Shown: positions 44,115 through 56,027 of the stretch, one piece after another
Position numbering within the stretch: position 1 is the stretch's first letter
Layout: each line of letters opens with the position of its first letter
Assembly: GCA_020744425.1 (NCBI GenBank)
Contig: JAGMUV010000020.1
Span: 806,001 to 870,000, forward strand
Length of the DNA: 64,000 bases
Reading direction: 5' to 3'
Origin: Dactylonectria macrodidyma
Lineage: Eukaryota > Ascomycota > Sordariomycetes > Hypocreales > Nectriaceae
Made by a program: the position numbers and the translations under genes
Notes under the pieces: generated by a model
The model's database searches: none
Seen by the model: the letters and a program-made list of their open reading frames with translations, nothing else
Told to the model about the DNA's origin: nothing

Positions 44115-46345
44115 ATGCAACAGGTATCATCCTTCGCATCATCTGCGAACCGGGCCCCCGGGACAGTCTTCAACCCCTCATCGTCGCCATCCCTAGTCGA
44201 CCAAGTCCGAGATATAGGAGACAGCCAAACACAGCAGTTAAGCACTCGAGTTTGTGATAACTGTATTCGGTAGAGTGGAGTCACAGAAATATCGAAGCAT
44301 ACTCTCGCAGCTGATATTCTCTTTCTTTCCAGGCAAAAGGTCAAGTGTACGTCTATGTGACCCGGGCCATCCATGGTCCTTGCTTGCAGACACGCTGACT
44401 CGAAACGACCATTCCGCAGGCGACCTAGGGCGTCCTGTATGTTCCCGATGTTTTGAGCGCGGATACGCATGCATCTACTCTTCGACCCGTCGTAGGCCGG
44501 GTCCACTTCCGGGTTCCAAGCGTAAATTTCAGCGACGTTCGGCCCCGTCAAGCCGGTCAAGCCGGTCAAGGGCTCGCAATGGTGAGCATCTCTTTCTATC
44601 TTGACCTTGTCGGCTTCAAGCTAGATTAAGATGGCATGGCACACCTTATACGCCCATCCGCAATCTAGATTCTGGATCATTTCCATCTCCCAATGCTAAG
44701 TGCTCGTTCGAGTTGTGACTACAGACTACCAACTCGGTCCTCTGGGCCTCCAAAGCCCTGAGGAGCAAGTTCTACCTTCCCCGTCGTCCGCTTTGGCAGG
44801 CGCAGACGCCCTAAACCAGCCTTCAGGCGCATCAGAGAGTTCTTCTGCGTCTCCTGGCTTAGGTATTGGAACCGGAAACCAGTACTCGGACTCATTAGAC
44901 ATCCTCCCGCAAGAAGAGGAGTACCTGTACGGGAACGCTTCCCAACACCGCCCCCTCCCTATCTCGTACAAACACCATCCAATGTCTTGCCTACTGCTTA
45001 CCTATCTGAATCCTTTACTAAGAATACCGGTGCGAACTTTCTTAGGCTGAATAAGTACTTCGAGACCATTCATGATGCTATTCCGCTCTTTTCTGAGGCG
45101 CGATTGCCACTCGACGGTAGCGGAGCTTCGACCTGTAGCCGCGATCTCATCCTAACGCTACTCATCATCACGGCCAAGATATCCGACTTCACGTTTGCGT
45201 CAGATGGCTTCGACCTCGGCGCCCACATCGACCTGACACTAAGCTCTGCGTCGCTTCAGGAGGACATGTTCGGCGACTCTCCAACCCTCGACCAGTTTCG
45301 CAAGTTCTGCCTGCTTGCCTTCTACGAGTTCCACCAATTTCCAGGCCAACAGGCATGGATGCGTATCGGTAAGCTCGTTCGTATAGCCTATTGGATGGGG
45401 CTTGACCGCTTGGATATGCTTCCCGCCTTATCCCCAGACTGGAACACGGTGAGTGAAGATGATCTTGAGGGCTGGCGACTCGTGTGGTGGTGTGTCTATC
45501 GCCTAGACTCGTACGCCAATCTCTCGGCCGGGACACCTTATCAGATCAACGAAATGCTTGTGAATACTGCCCTCCTGAGAGGTGGGCAGATCGGCCGTGC
45601 TCCTGGAAGCTGGCAGCAAGATTCTACCCAACCAAGAGTTTATCTCCCCTATCGGCAAGACAGCCTCCTAGAGCTCCTCCCAGCCATCATACCGGACTCT
45701 CCGGAAACGGTCTCGTTCAACCTCCACATAACCACTGTCACCTCTCTGCGTTATATTGGGCGGGCGTTACATCTGCGTTCACTTGCTCCTAATCAAGAGC
45801 TCGTGGCTGCTATCGCCGACGCTGAGCGACGATTGTCAGCGCTCCGCCTTGCCCTTCCTAAAAACTTCTTTAACCCTAAACGTAACGCATTCATGAATGA
45901 GTCATGCTCCAGCCACCACGCGAGATTGGTCTCAGCCTTGCACCTACTCATGGGGCAACTTCTCGCTGCCCTCATACGCTGCGGATGCTTGCCGGAAGGC
46001 GAAGATTGGCTGTTGAGCTGGCAGCACGTTCTTGAAGTCTGTCAAGACGTAGCCGCGATTGCAAAGCAATGGAGCAGCACATTTTCTCTGAGCGTAGATC
46101 CGGCTATTTCTCTTATAGCCTTCACGGCCCTTATCTTCCTCGACCTCCATAAGAAGTTTGCTGGAGTCACCAGCACCCAACTCGAATCCGAGATTGAGCA
46201 TTGTGAAACTTTTCTTCTGCTCCAGCTCGAGCAGCTTGCGGGCTCCTGGACGCTGCCGAGTCTTCTTATTCGTAAGTGTAGTCTTTTTCCATTTCACTTA
46301 AAAATGCTCGAAGCTATTAAAGAACATCCCGAGCTCGAGAGCTAA
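44115..46345 (+). CDS. Zn2Cys6 transcription factor, zinc cluster built across a 14-nt exon
   Basis: Exons 44115-44269, 44333-44346 (14 nt), 44420-44581, 44725-44920 and 45046-46345 give about 608 residues. The zinc cluster is formed only after splicing: CDNC in exon 1, IRQKVKC across exons 1-3, then CSRC and the last Cys in GYAC. A basic, Ser/Arg-rich linker (RRRPGPLPGSKRKFQRRS) follows, then the regulatory domain starting LNKYFETIHDAIPLFSEARLP. The blocks AYWMGLDRLDMLP and GWRLVWWCVYRLDSY match fungal-specific transcription factors. The donor of the last intron is uncertain: GTACCT at 44921 or GTACAA at 44966 both keep the frame (15 residues difference). A GTAAGT near 46272 may start another intron, so the last 25 residues are unsure. 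Confidence 0.8.
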
Positions 46346-47035
46346 CATAGCGCCATGTCAAAAGTCTCGTTCAAAAGTTTCAAGGCGTCACTCACGGGCC
46401 CTCTCTCCTACAGCCACATCCTTGCTGTTCTCTCTCGATTTGAAAGCCCCCTGCACCCGAGATGGCTCCAATTCATGTCTTCTGCTCACGTGCATCTTGA
46501 AAATTGCCAGTGATGGAATCTTCTCAACATCAGATGGGCAGATGGGCAGATGGACAGATGGACAGATGGACAGATGGACCAAAAGATACATCATCATTCA
46601 GCTTTTCGGGGCACAGTGAGAATTTTACGAAGGATAAGGCTGCGACTATGTAAGACTTAAACGGAGGGTGGTGTGCTGACTCTCTCATTCGTTGCTCACG
46701 ACTATTTGAGAATCGGACTACAGGCACACTGTCTAGGCTGGTGTTGACAGGCTATCATGAAAACTGGGGAGTCTCAAGGGTATTTCACACCTGGGAAGCT
46801 TCGGATCAAACAATTGACTCATTCTCACTTTTCCACTTGATAACAGCCCAAATTTCACTACCCGCTGACACAACATGATATCCAAGTTGAAGAACAATTG
46901 ATAGCAGCACATATTTCATAGTAGCTCAGGGTACTTTATTATATTAGCAGGGTAATTTTATTGTTCTCTGGAAGTTGATCAGGATGATGCAAGGCGTCTA
47001 ATGCGATGCATTTTAAAATACCGTACATCCTCATC
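46346..47035. other. intergenic between convergent regulator genes, 690 bp
   Basis: Contains an 8-bp minisatellite (listed separately). No gene supported. Confidence 0.5.
46531..46578 (+). repeat. minisatellite, 8-bp unit, six copies
   Basis: Two copies of CAGATGGG followed by four of CAGATGGA in perfect tandem array. It lies in the 3' region between two converging genes. Confidence 0.95.
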
Positions 47036-48652
47036 CTATTTATCATCCAGATCGCTGACCCTAAGTACGATCCCTCTGCCTCTAGCCTTCCAAACTTTAT
47101 CCAATTCGTCCTGTATCCTATGCACCTCGCCGTACCCTATCCGTTGTCGCATTTGCTCTAAGACCTGCTGTATCAGCTTCATGTCCTCGTCTGAACGGAC
47201 GGCATATCCAAGGATCAGCATCGGCCACGCCCCCAGGAAGCACCGAGTCCATTTCTCGACTTGTTGCGGCTGTCGCAAAATTTCTAGACACAAGTCCACT
47301 TGCCAACGTGTCGGTTGGGAACTGTTTGAAAGACTGACCAGGTCAATAGGGAGCTGGTATGTGGAGGATTCTGTGATCAGATCCAGGAGAAGTGATGCTG
47401 CAAGAATTACGAGATCAAACGTATACGCAACAGAGATGGGTGTGAGCCGTGGTGGATCGCGGGGCACCACCAGAGCTTCCCAATGATCCATTTCCGAGCG
47501 CAACTCTGTGAGGCCCTCGGAATTCTGTAGCGTAGGCGAATTCTGAAAGTTGATCATGTCTAGAATGAGACGGTACAGCGATGTGGGAACGCCCAATACG
47601 GGACTAGACGCTGCGTATGAGGGGTCGGTAATGTCGCCTGGCGCCAGCAATCTCTCCGCGCGAGCTACAAATTGTGGCTCGATGTGGAAATCTGGTGCAA
47701 AGGGTCGGCGAATGGAAAGGAGGAAAGCTTGGTAAAGTACGCTTTCAGCAATAACGCGGTCGAAGCCTCTGGTCATTGAGACGGAGGAGGAGCTGTTTTG
47801 GCAGAGAAGGTCGAGTAGCTTTATGGCGCCGGCGACATGCTTTCTTGGATCTGCTTCAGAGTCTGCCCCCCAAAGCTATAGACTGCATTAGCCCTCCTCT
47901 CAGGGTTAAGTATTGCAAGGACGATGGGACAATATAGGGCTTACATCGTGAACGTATAAGAAAATGACTGTTGTCAGTAGTGAGTGATGAGGCCCATCAC
48001 TACCAGGCTGAAACTTGACCAATGTTTGATTCAACTCGTGGACTGCTTTGGAATAGTACTGCAACGCGATGTTCTGATATCGGCTCTCATTGAGGAGGAC
48101 ATGTTTGTTCGAGGCGCAGCATGCCAGGACGGCGTGTTTCACGCTCTTGCATTGAAGCATCATGTCGATGAGCTCGGACTGGCTTTCCATAAAATGGGCA
48201 TCAGTCCGAGTAGGGAGTAGGATGTTGGAGTAGTAATAGTTGCAGAAGTGGTATATCAAGTCCATCTCGATATCAGATTGGAAAAGCGGGCGTCCAGGCC
48301 TCGGTGATGTGCTACGGTATGACACCATGGCATTGCACGTGGCACCTGGAGCTAGAGATTGAGGGTCTTCCGATGGAGTGCTAGAGCTGGAACTGAAGGG
48401 CGATGACTCATCTGCTGAAAGACTTGGGCTTATGGGTGACCGATTTCTACGGTCCGACATATCCAGCGATGTTGGCCAGACGCACTCACGACCGAAGACA
48501 GCACAGTTGCGACATGATGGCCTCTCCTCGCCGCACTTGACTTTCCGCCTTCTACCTAGGGTGGCGTTAATGCCTCGTTTTCATTGGAGCGTCGTGAGTT
48601 ATAACTCACAAGTGAAGCAGCCGGTTTTAGCACGTAGCCTTGCTTTAGTCAT
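47036..48652 (-). CDS. Zn2Cys6 transcription factor with fungal_trans_2-type domain
   Basis: Exons 48652-48610, 48555-47945 and 47875-47036 encode 497 residues. The zinc cluster begins in the 43-nt first exon (TGCFT) and is completed in exon 2 (C, then RRRKVKC, CRNC and the last Cys in VFGREC). Spacing is C-x2-C-x6-C-x6-C-x2-C-x6-C. A Ser/Pro-rich linker leads to the regulatory region (LIYHFCNYYYSNILLPTRTD, VKHAVLACCASNKHVLLNE), typical of the fungal_trans_2 class, and the ending DELDKVWKARGRGI. This is the fourth regulator counted from 23 kb and the third within the ring-cleavage block. Its target set is unknown. The first exon was chosen because its ATG and phase give a complete zinc cluster. 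Confidence 0.9.
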
Positions 48653-49157
48653 GGCAGCTTCTGTCACGCATAGATGTCGAATCGAAGCTGGTATATAGGG
48701 ATATACAGATATTCGAGAGATGGATGGGAGATAAGGACGTGGGCCGCAGCCAGAAGCGGGGTTAAAGTCTAGGGTTAGATGAAATATCGGCCAATCGCGG
48801 TTGGTGACCCGGGCGGTCCGCGATGGGTTGGAGCTAAGGTCATGATGGTCTACCAGTAGCCTCTTAGAATCCAGGTGGGTTGGTACTCAAGTCTAGCTTT
48901 CTACCCCGGTAGCCTCAAATAGGACAATGGGGCTGATCAAGACACCACCAGGCGGGGAAATACACACGGAGTTGATTCATGTCAATCTTGTCAATTAAAC
49001 ACTGAGGAGCTGCCCACTATCATATTAGCCTGTCAACCCATGGATGCAATGATACACCCAGATCCCTATTTAAACACCTATGGAACAGCATCGGTTTGAC
49101 ATTGCACTATTTAGACCAGACCGTTGGGGAGTCAGGCATCTCGTTCAAGTCCTAGGT
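48653..49157. other. intergenic, 505 bp
   Basis: Promoter of the leftward regulator and 3' flank of the amidase gene. GC-rich palindrome-like text (CCAATCGCGGTTGG near 48794) is present; no gene seen. Confidence 0.45.
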
Positions 49158-51019
49158 TCAACCTTGGATAATCTTGGACACTAACTCGGTCGCAGCCACC
49201 GTTTCCTCATCCCGGAAGTGCTTGCCCACCAGCTGCAGCGCAATCGGAGCATCCACAAACGTCTCGGGCACGTCTATAAGAGCGGTATTAGCATTGGGTA
49301 CGAGTCTAGGCAGAAGCACCCACTAAGATGGTCTGAGTAAAAACACTTACACTTTTTGTATTCCCGCTGATCATCTTCAGAGCGAGGTTCGTAGTCCTTG
49401 TCTACCACGTCGATCGTCGGGTCAACTTTAAGCCCTGTAGGGAACGTAGTGCAGGGCTGATCAAGGATATTCCAGATCGCCGTGTAGAGGAAATACTGGC
49501 CGCCTCCGAGCGTCGCTGCGGCGCCGACGTAGGCTGGGCAAAGGATGAAGTCAACGCCCCTTTCCTTCATGATCCGGTGATATCTATCATCACCAATCAG
49601 CAAAAAACCTTGCGATAAGTCAAGAATTACGGGACTCACGCTTCTCTGTAGGCGTCTCTCCTCATATTGAGCTCCCAATTCTCGGGGATTGACAGGGGCT
49701 CCGGACGAGCCAGACCGAAGGCCCATTCCGTCAAAGCCGCGATTGGCTCTCCGCTCTTTTCGAGGATATCCTTCTGTGTACGTGCCGCATCTGGGAAGTA
49801 AAGCGCCGAGATGATATCAAATCCTTCCATGTGATCATACGGTTCGAAGTCGATTACCCTCACGCTGGCGGCTTTGAGCTTTGCGACGGCATGTGTAAGA
49901 GCACGGAGTACGGGTGGATGGGGATGAACTAGCCTGCTGATCTTGTCAGTTCATGGCCTCCTATTCGAGGGAGGGACAATCCTTACCCATCATCCCATAT
50001 GACACCGATTGTAACTTGGCCCGGCTGCAAGGGAGCTAACCTCCTCCAAGGCAGAGGCACCAACGGCGTCTCTATTTCCCAAGGCTCCTGATCAAGAACC
50101 GCGCTTTGGAAGAGGTTCAGATCACCCACGCTATTGGCAAGCGGCGATATGACACAGCGAACGCTCTCCTGGCCACCACCGGGGAGACAGACTCCTTTGT
50201 ACGGGTTCCGTAGCGCGGTGGTTCGAAGGCTATACGAGCCGCAGAATGCTGCCGGAACTCTGACGGAACCTCCAATGTCCGTGCCGATACCCAGCGCAGC
50301 ACACCGAAGCCCAAGCGAAGAGCCCTCGCCGCCACTTGAGCCTCCACATGTGAGGGCTCGATTGTGGGGGTTGACTGTCGTTCCGTAGATGGGGTTGCTG
50401 CAGTCGATGTGCTGTCTTGTTAACGCAAGAGCTCAATCACCCGAGAGTTGGGACTCACCATGACGCTTTGAGGCTCGTTGGTCCGCACGTGGAAGACGGC
50501 CCCGGCGTTCTTGCAAAGCTTGACCATGAGAGCATCGTCTTCGGCAACATTGTCCACCCAAGCAACGTATGCTGAGTGGGCAATGCGGCCTTTATGTCCG
50601 ATGTGCTCCTTGGTTGAGATAGGAAGACCGTGCAGAGGGCCCTTGAGCTTTCCAGTCTCCTTGTAGTAGCAATCAAGTTCCGCCGCAGCAGCCAACGCCT
50701 CATCGACCATAAACTCCGTTGCAAAGTTTGTCAACTGGTGGGCGACGTGTGCGCGTTTAAGGAAGGCAGTGACGGTCTCGACGGCTGTGAGGGATCCCGA
50801 TGCCATCTGCTGAACCAGCACCGTAGCACTAGCAGCTGTGATTTCAAGCTCGCGGGGCGTGAGTAGATTGCATGTTTCTATGAAGGTGGAAACATTGAGC
50901 TGATTGGCTGTTGGGAGATCCTTGGGAGAGAGGAGCCATGCTGGGTTGAACGAGTCTCTGAGAATCTTGCGGCACTTGTCTGCCTGGGTCTCCCAGGAGG
51001 TAGCGGCTAAGGAACCCAT
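49158..51019 (-). CDS. amidase signature (AS) family amidase, acetamidase-like
   Basis: Five exons, 51019-50459, 50411-49987, 49933-49640, 49583-49351 and 49273-49158, encode 542 residues. The Ser-cisSer-Lys triad is readable: Lys137 (PISTKEHIG), Ser212 in GGSSGGEGS and Ser236 in GTDIGGSVR, with the 24-residue Ser-Ser spacing of the family. The C-terminal part has FILCPAYVGAAATLGGG and DVPETFVDAPIALQLVGKH-like closing blocks. Length (about 540-550) matches fungal general amidases/acetamidases, cytosolic enzymes that release ammonia from carboxamides. It is divergent from an MFS carrier with an 850-bp shared upstream region, so uptake and hydrolysis of an amide nitrogen source is a plausible pairing. 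Confidence 0.93.
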
Positions 51020-51869
51020 TACTCAGTGAGAAGATCAAGAGGTGGAATGGGATGAAGGATTGAGAAAGCGTGTGCTAGTTCTGCTGAAGGAAGCGGCTTG
51101 ACATAGATCATTAACTTCACAAGCGCACTTTATATGCCGTTCTTCGGGTCCTACCGTGCTGGAGGACTGTGCAAGACATCCGCCAAGATCAACTCCTCAT
51201 CTACCGTTACAGCGGACTGATATCCCTTCATCATCGACAAAGCGTTGGCTGACCCTAACATTCGAAATCACCAGATGTGCATGACAACCCCCCTGTAGTT
51301 AGCGTCAGACAGCCTCCCTATCTTGTCTGGCTCGGAATTCTCAGCTATTGGACGAGACCTCGCAATTCCCATGGATTGGTCAAGATAACGGTGCGCGCTA
51401 CGATAGCTACCCCGGATTACGCTATCTTCTGCTGGGTCTAGATCCCTGAACCAAGCTAAAACTCGCAATTGCTGGTCATTGGGTGATTCCCCGCCAGATT
51501 AATTCTACCCCCGGCTTTTAGTTCGAGATAGCTGCACCAGTACAGAGGCCGGGCCATGTTCTAAGCCTTGGGAATTGCGTGTCATGGCTGGAATCCTTTT
51601 CCAGAGCTGATCTGGGCGAAGCTATGGAGGCGCCACCTTGCATCCCAGATAAGCCTAGACATACGCACTCCATGCCTCGCTCGTTTCCCAGGCACTCTTG
51701 AGCTTGTCTATATATTCGTGTCTGCATCTCGGTCCTCACTGGGAGTGAACCTCAAGATATCCTGCCTTCCCCTACAGGGCGTCTACAAACAAGATCACAT
51801 TGCGCATCAGAAATCTCTCTTCCCTCGATCCTTCATTACCCCCACCACACTGTCACGGCCTCGGCAGTT
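51020..51869. promoter_or_regulatory. shared divergent upstream region of amidase and MFS genes
   Basis: 850 bp. It contains several GATA-type words (for example GATAACGG near 51384, CGATAGCTACC near 51402, and GCTATCTTC near 51422) that fungal nitrogen regulators of the AreA/Nit2 type could use. This is reading by eye only. No gene seen. Confidence 0.45.
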
Positions 51870-53840
51870 ATGATGGCTGTCTCTTCACCCGACTTCATAC
51901 CCGGCACAGTCCATCTAGTGGACCTCAGTGGTACAATGAATTCCCGCCATGCCGAGGACGGAAACCGCGACATTGTGCTCATTCCGACACCGTCTGACGA
52001 TCCAGATGATCCTTTGAATTGGAGTCACAGGAGGAAGACTCTTCTACTGAGTTGCCTCTGCGTGTACGCTAAGTTTGATGATGATGCCTTGTTGACCGCT
52101 TCGCTAACATTATCAACCCTACAGCTACTGCCTCGCTATAGGTATCGCCTCAGCCGCAATCTACTCTGTACTCGTCCCGATATCCATCGCTACAGACCTC
52201 ACCGTCGGCGACTTGAATGCTGGAACTGGTTACATGTTTCTGACGCTGGGTTGGGGATGCTTGATCTGGCAACCTCTTGCCCAGAAGCTTGGCAAACGTC
52301 CAGTATACTTACTGTCGCTGCTGGGTACTCTAGTCAGTTCAACCTCCACGGATTGATATGCGACATCATAGCTGACGTTTTCCTAGGGAATGATGCTCTG
52401 GGCTCCATACACAAAGAGCAATGGTCAGTGGATCGCCAACAAGGTCATCCAGGGCATGTTCGGCGCCCCCATCGAATCACTTTGCGAAATCTCCGTCGCC
52501 GACGTTGTAAGTTGCAAGCATACGACCCTGGTTCAAAGGTCTTGCTAATGTTGAGAACAGTACTTTACACATGAGCGTGGCACGTACGTTGGGCTCTATG
52601 CTCTCTTCTTGGCTGGCTCCAATTTCCTGGCCCCGGTCATCTCGGGGTTCATCAATGACGGACAAGGCTGGCAATGGGTATTGGTATGCTAGATCTGCTT
52701 CGACACATGTTCGGTATTAACGTTTGTAACAGCACTGGTGTGCTATCTTCAATGGCGTTGCCTTCGTGATTCTATTTTTTTGCATGGAGGAAACCAATTA
52801 CCAACGCGCTGCACTTCATTCTGAACTGGAACAAGCGATCCAAGAACATCGAAACTCAGGACAGATGGCTGAGAATACTTCTGACGAGGAGAAGGCAACG
52901 AAAGTGAGGAGCGCGGCAAACACCGATACCGGCAACGGCAGCATTCGTCCCTCACCTCAGAAGTCATACCTCGACAAGATCAAGATCTTCCGCCGACGAG
53001 ACCTGACGAGCAGCGTTCCGCTGATGGGCATGGTAATTCGACCATTCGCATACTTTTCTTTCCCAGTCGTGGTGTTCTGTGGGTTCATGTATGGAGCCGT
53101 CATTTGCTACTTCAACGTCCTGAACGCCACTGCATCTCTCATTCTGTCTTCGCCTCCGTATAACTTTTCAGCGAGCATGGTTGGTCTTTCTTACGTGTCC
53201 TCTTTGATCGGGGTGTGTCTTGGGTGAGTAAGTCCACTCAGGTCCTCTATTTATACTGAACTTCGATCATAGGACATTTTACTCCGGTCCTTTGGGAGAC
53301 AAGTTCGTTCTCTGGAAGGCTCGGCGGAACAATGGCATCATGGAACCTGAGTATCGCCTCTGGCTCTATGTTGCTCTCATTGCCATGGTTCCCAGTGCCA
53401 TGATTCTCTGGGGCGTTGGAGCTGCTCATCAGGTCCACTGGGTTGGGCTAATGTTTGCTATGGGAGCATTTGCAGCGTCCATCACCATTGGGTGCCAGCT
53501 GCCCATTAGCTACTGCATCGACTGCTACAGAGATCTCGGGGCCGATGCGATTGTCACTGTGATTCTCATCAGGAACACGATGAGTTTTGCGGTCAGTTAC
53601 GGGTAAGTTCCTCACGGCCCTGCCGAAGAATTAGTCGGCTAACTCAACTCATACAGTGTCACGCCTTGGATAGCCAATATGGGTTACCAAAACGCCTTTA
53701 TCGTCGCTGCTTTCACCGCCTTGGCCCAGATCTCTCTCTTCCTTGTATTCATCAGGTGGGGTCGTCAGTTCCGCAAAGCCAGTGTCGATCGCTATTGGAT
53801 GTACGTCCAGCAGGTCAAGGATGACGGGTTGCTCCACTAG
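51870..53840 (+). CDS. MFS transporter, DHA1/Hol1-like
   Basis: Seven exons: 51870-52063, 52125-52332, 52387-52506, 52561-52683, 52733-53223, 53273-53602 and 53657-53840; 549 residues. The cytoplasmic N-terminus ends DDPDDPLNWSHRRKTLLLS, a hallmark of fungal drug:H+ antiporter-1 proteins. Twelve hydrophobic segments follow, with the loop GTGYMFLTLGWGCLIWQPLAQKLGKRP after the first pair and a long charged central loop (about 240-305). The last half contains PEYRLWLYVALIAMVPSAMI and TVILIRNTMSFAVSYG. The group includes Hol1-like polyamine/cation carriers, which would suit the polyamine-oxidase-like gene further right, but the substrate is not proven by sequence. Two ATGs lie in tandem at the start. 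Confidence 0.9.
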
Positions 53841-54200
53841 GAGGATTGACTGTTGGAAGTTGATAACTGGCGACGGTTATCGGGCCGCCACGCCAGAGGG
53901 ACTAAAAGGATGAAATATGCTAGTTCTCCATGGAGTAATATAACAAAATAATAAGAATCGTTATTGATAATAAGAAGTGTCACATAGCGAGAACCTAGCA
54001 TCTAAAGTAGACTCGGTGATGTGAAAATAGACGATTGACTTGGAAACCTCCCACGTTTTGGGAGTATGTTGAAGATCGAATAGCGAGTATGAGCACTATA
54101 GAAGTAGAGGAATCCGGTCTCGAAATCCCCTCACTCGGCCACTGTCTCCAAATAACTAAGTATCCTTATCTGAGGTCAGATGCCTCCTTGTAGATCTTTG
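53841..54200. other. intergenic between convergent MFS genes, 360 bp
   Basis: 3' flanks of the two carriers. Nothing else visible. Confidence 0.5.
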
Positions 54201-56027
54201 TTAGAACGTGGCTGTGTCCACCGGAAGGACGAGAGCAATTAGCCCAATGGCGATATAACAACCACACGAAACCCAAATAGGAGCAGGGGTGGTCACATCC
54301 GAAAAGGTGGCAATGAAGGGTGCACTAAGGGACGACAATCGACCCAATGCCATCAAAAAGCCTGCGCCTAGACCGCGATGCTCGACGTTCAATGCGAGTG
54401 GGGTGTATCTACGAAGGTTAATTCATGCCTGTACCAGCCTCGGGATAGTCGCCGACTTACGAGTAGATGATGGCGTACAGTCCGTTGAGGGAGAAGTTGA
54501 TCATAGACGAGAAAGCCAGATTCTGCCCAGAAGTTCTGACAGTTGTAAAAGCACCGGAAAATGCAGTGCAGATACAGGCCATGATGAAAAGTGACTTCTT
54601 AGACTTGAACAACTTCAGGGATACCATGTACATGGATACGAAGGGGCCAACAACTCCCACGGCAGAAGAAACCGTCCAGTCACGGTATGCCGTGTAGGTG
54701 CTTCCGTCACCAAGCTCGGCACCATGAGCAGCAAGATAGTACGGCAAGAAGATGGTGTAGAGCGGGTAACTGCCAAACCTGTTAGTTTAATGAGAGCGGG
54801 TGGGGAGGAAATAATGGGCGTACGCAATGCCGATCAGCATCCACATGAGCATCAAGCAAACCATCAGGCGACATTGCTTTGCGCCCGAGAAAAGACCCAT
54901 AGCTCTTCTGATATTTTCATGGAAAGACAGGGTCTCCTTTTCGGTTCGTTCAGGTACCGGAATAAACTGGTCGGCAGACACGGTGTAGTTGGATCCATTC
55001 GTGGAGCTGATGGTGTTGAGAACATCAACGGCTTCAGGAATCCTTCCACAAGCAATCAACCATCGCGGCGACTCTTGCGACCTCAACACAAATGAGCGGA
55101 TGAGCGACATGAAGAAGCACAAGCCTCCCAGAACAATGTATAGATATCTCCAGCCCATGTTATCACTCTTGGAGCATGTGTCGGGGGTCGAGCCACTGGG
55201 GCAGCCAAAGTTGACCAGCAGCGGCCAAGCTGGGGGGTTGTTAGCATAGGAGCATAGCCCAAGAATCGAATAGCTATGTGGCGTACCAATGAGTCCAGTA
55301 AAGACATTTCCAACTCCCCAGATAGCAGCAAGGCCGGGAAGAACAAACGACCATCTTCTGGGAATGCTTTCGGCGAGGATTGCCAGGTCAATGGCGACTG
55401 TCAAGAATGTTAGCCACGCAATTCCCCGGATTATATCTCACAAATAACTCGGGAGAAAGGAAAGAGCCAGCACTTACGGTTTCCACCACCGAATAGACCG
55501 CATATGCACAAAAAGGCGTTTAAGGCAGCCCAGTTGGGGGAGCTTGCTGCGATCATGGTGAAGATGGAGATGCCAAAGATTGAAGCCTGCCAAACAAGCC
55601 TACGTCCAATGTTGTCGGCAAGCGCGCCGAGGACGACGGCACCGAAGAGCAAGCCAGCATAGTTCGAAGCGGAGAGGAGAGTCGGATACTTGGGGCCAAA
55701 TTCCATGGCAGCTTGGGGGGTGACTAGACTGATGGAGACGAGAAGCATCTTTCGCTAGAGTCAGTGTCAAGTTCACAAGGGTGTTTGCGGCGATTGACGC
55801 ACCTGGTCGACCAGAAATCCGAAGCCGCACGAAAAGGTCAACTGCCACTGAAACTTGCCAAAGCCAATGGCTTCGATGGTTTCATCGACAATCACATTGT
55901 TCGTGACGAGGTCGCCGTGGGCGTCATGGACAGGTGTGATGCTGCCCTGGCCCTGGCTCGACGTACGCTCGATTGGCGGCTTGGTCATTGAGTTCCTCTT
56001 CTCAAGGTTGGATTCGTCAGACGCCAT
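54201..56027 (-). CDS. MFS transporter, SP/metabolite:H+ symporter-like
   Basis: Six exons: 56027-55803, 55748-55478, 55397-55287, 55229-54824, 54778-54461 and 54408-54201; 512 residues. The start is the ATG at 56027. An N-terminus of about 60 polar residues precedes GFGKFQWQLTFSCGFGFLVDQ, the first helix of the SV2/SP-type subgroup. Loop 2-3 carries the MFS signature GALADNIGRR. After helix 6 comes a charged loop with SQESPRWLIACGR, the sugar-transporter-like block. Helices 7-12 follow, including LIGIAFGSYPLYTIFLPYYLAAHG. Substrates in this subgroup include carboxylates and aromatic acids as well as sugars; none can be chosen here. It shares an upstream region with the divergent cupin gene. 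Confidence 0.88.

Noticed and set aside
43802..44569. 255-codon complement frame
   Set aside because: Antisense to the start of the regulator at 44115, whose zinc cluster is clear on the plus strand.
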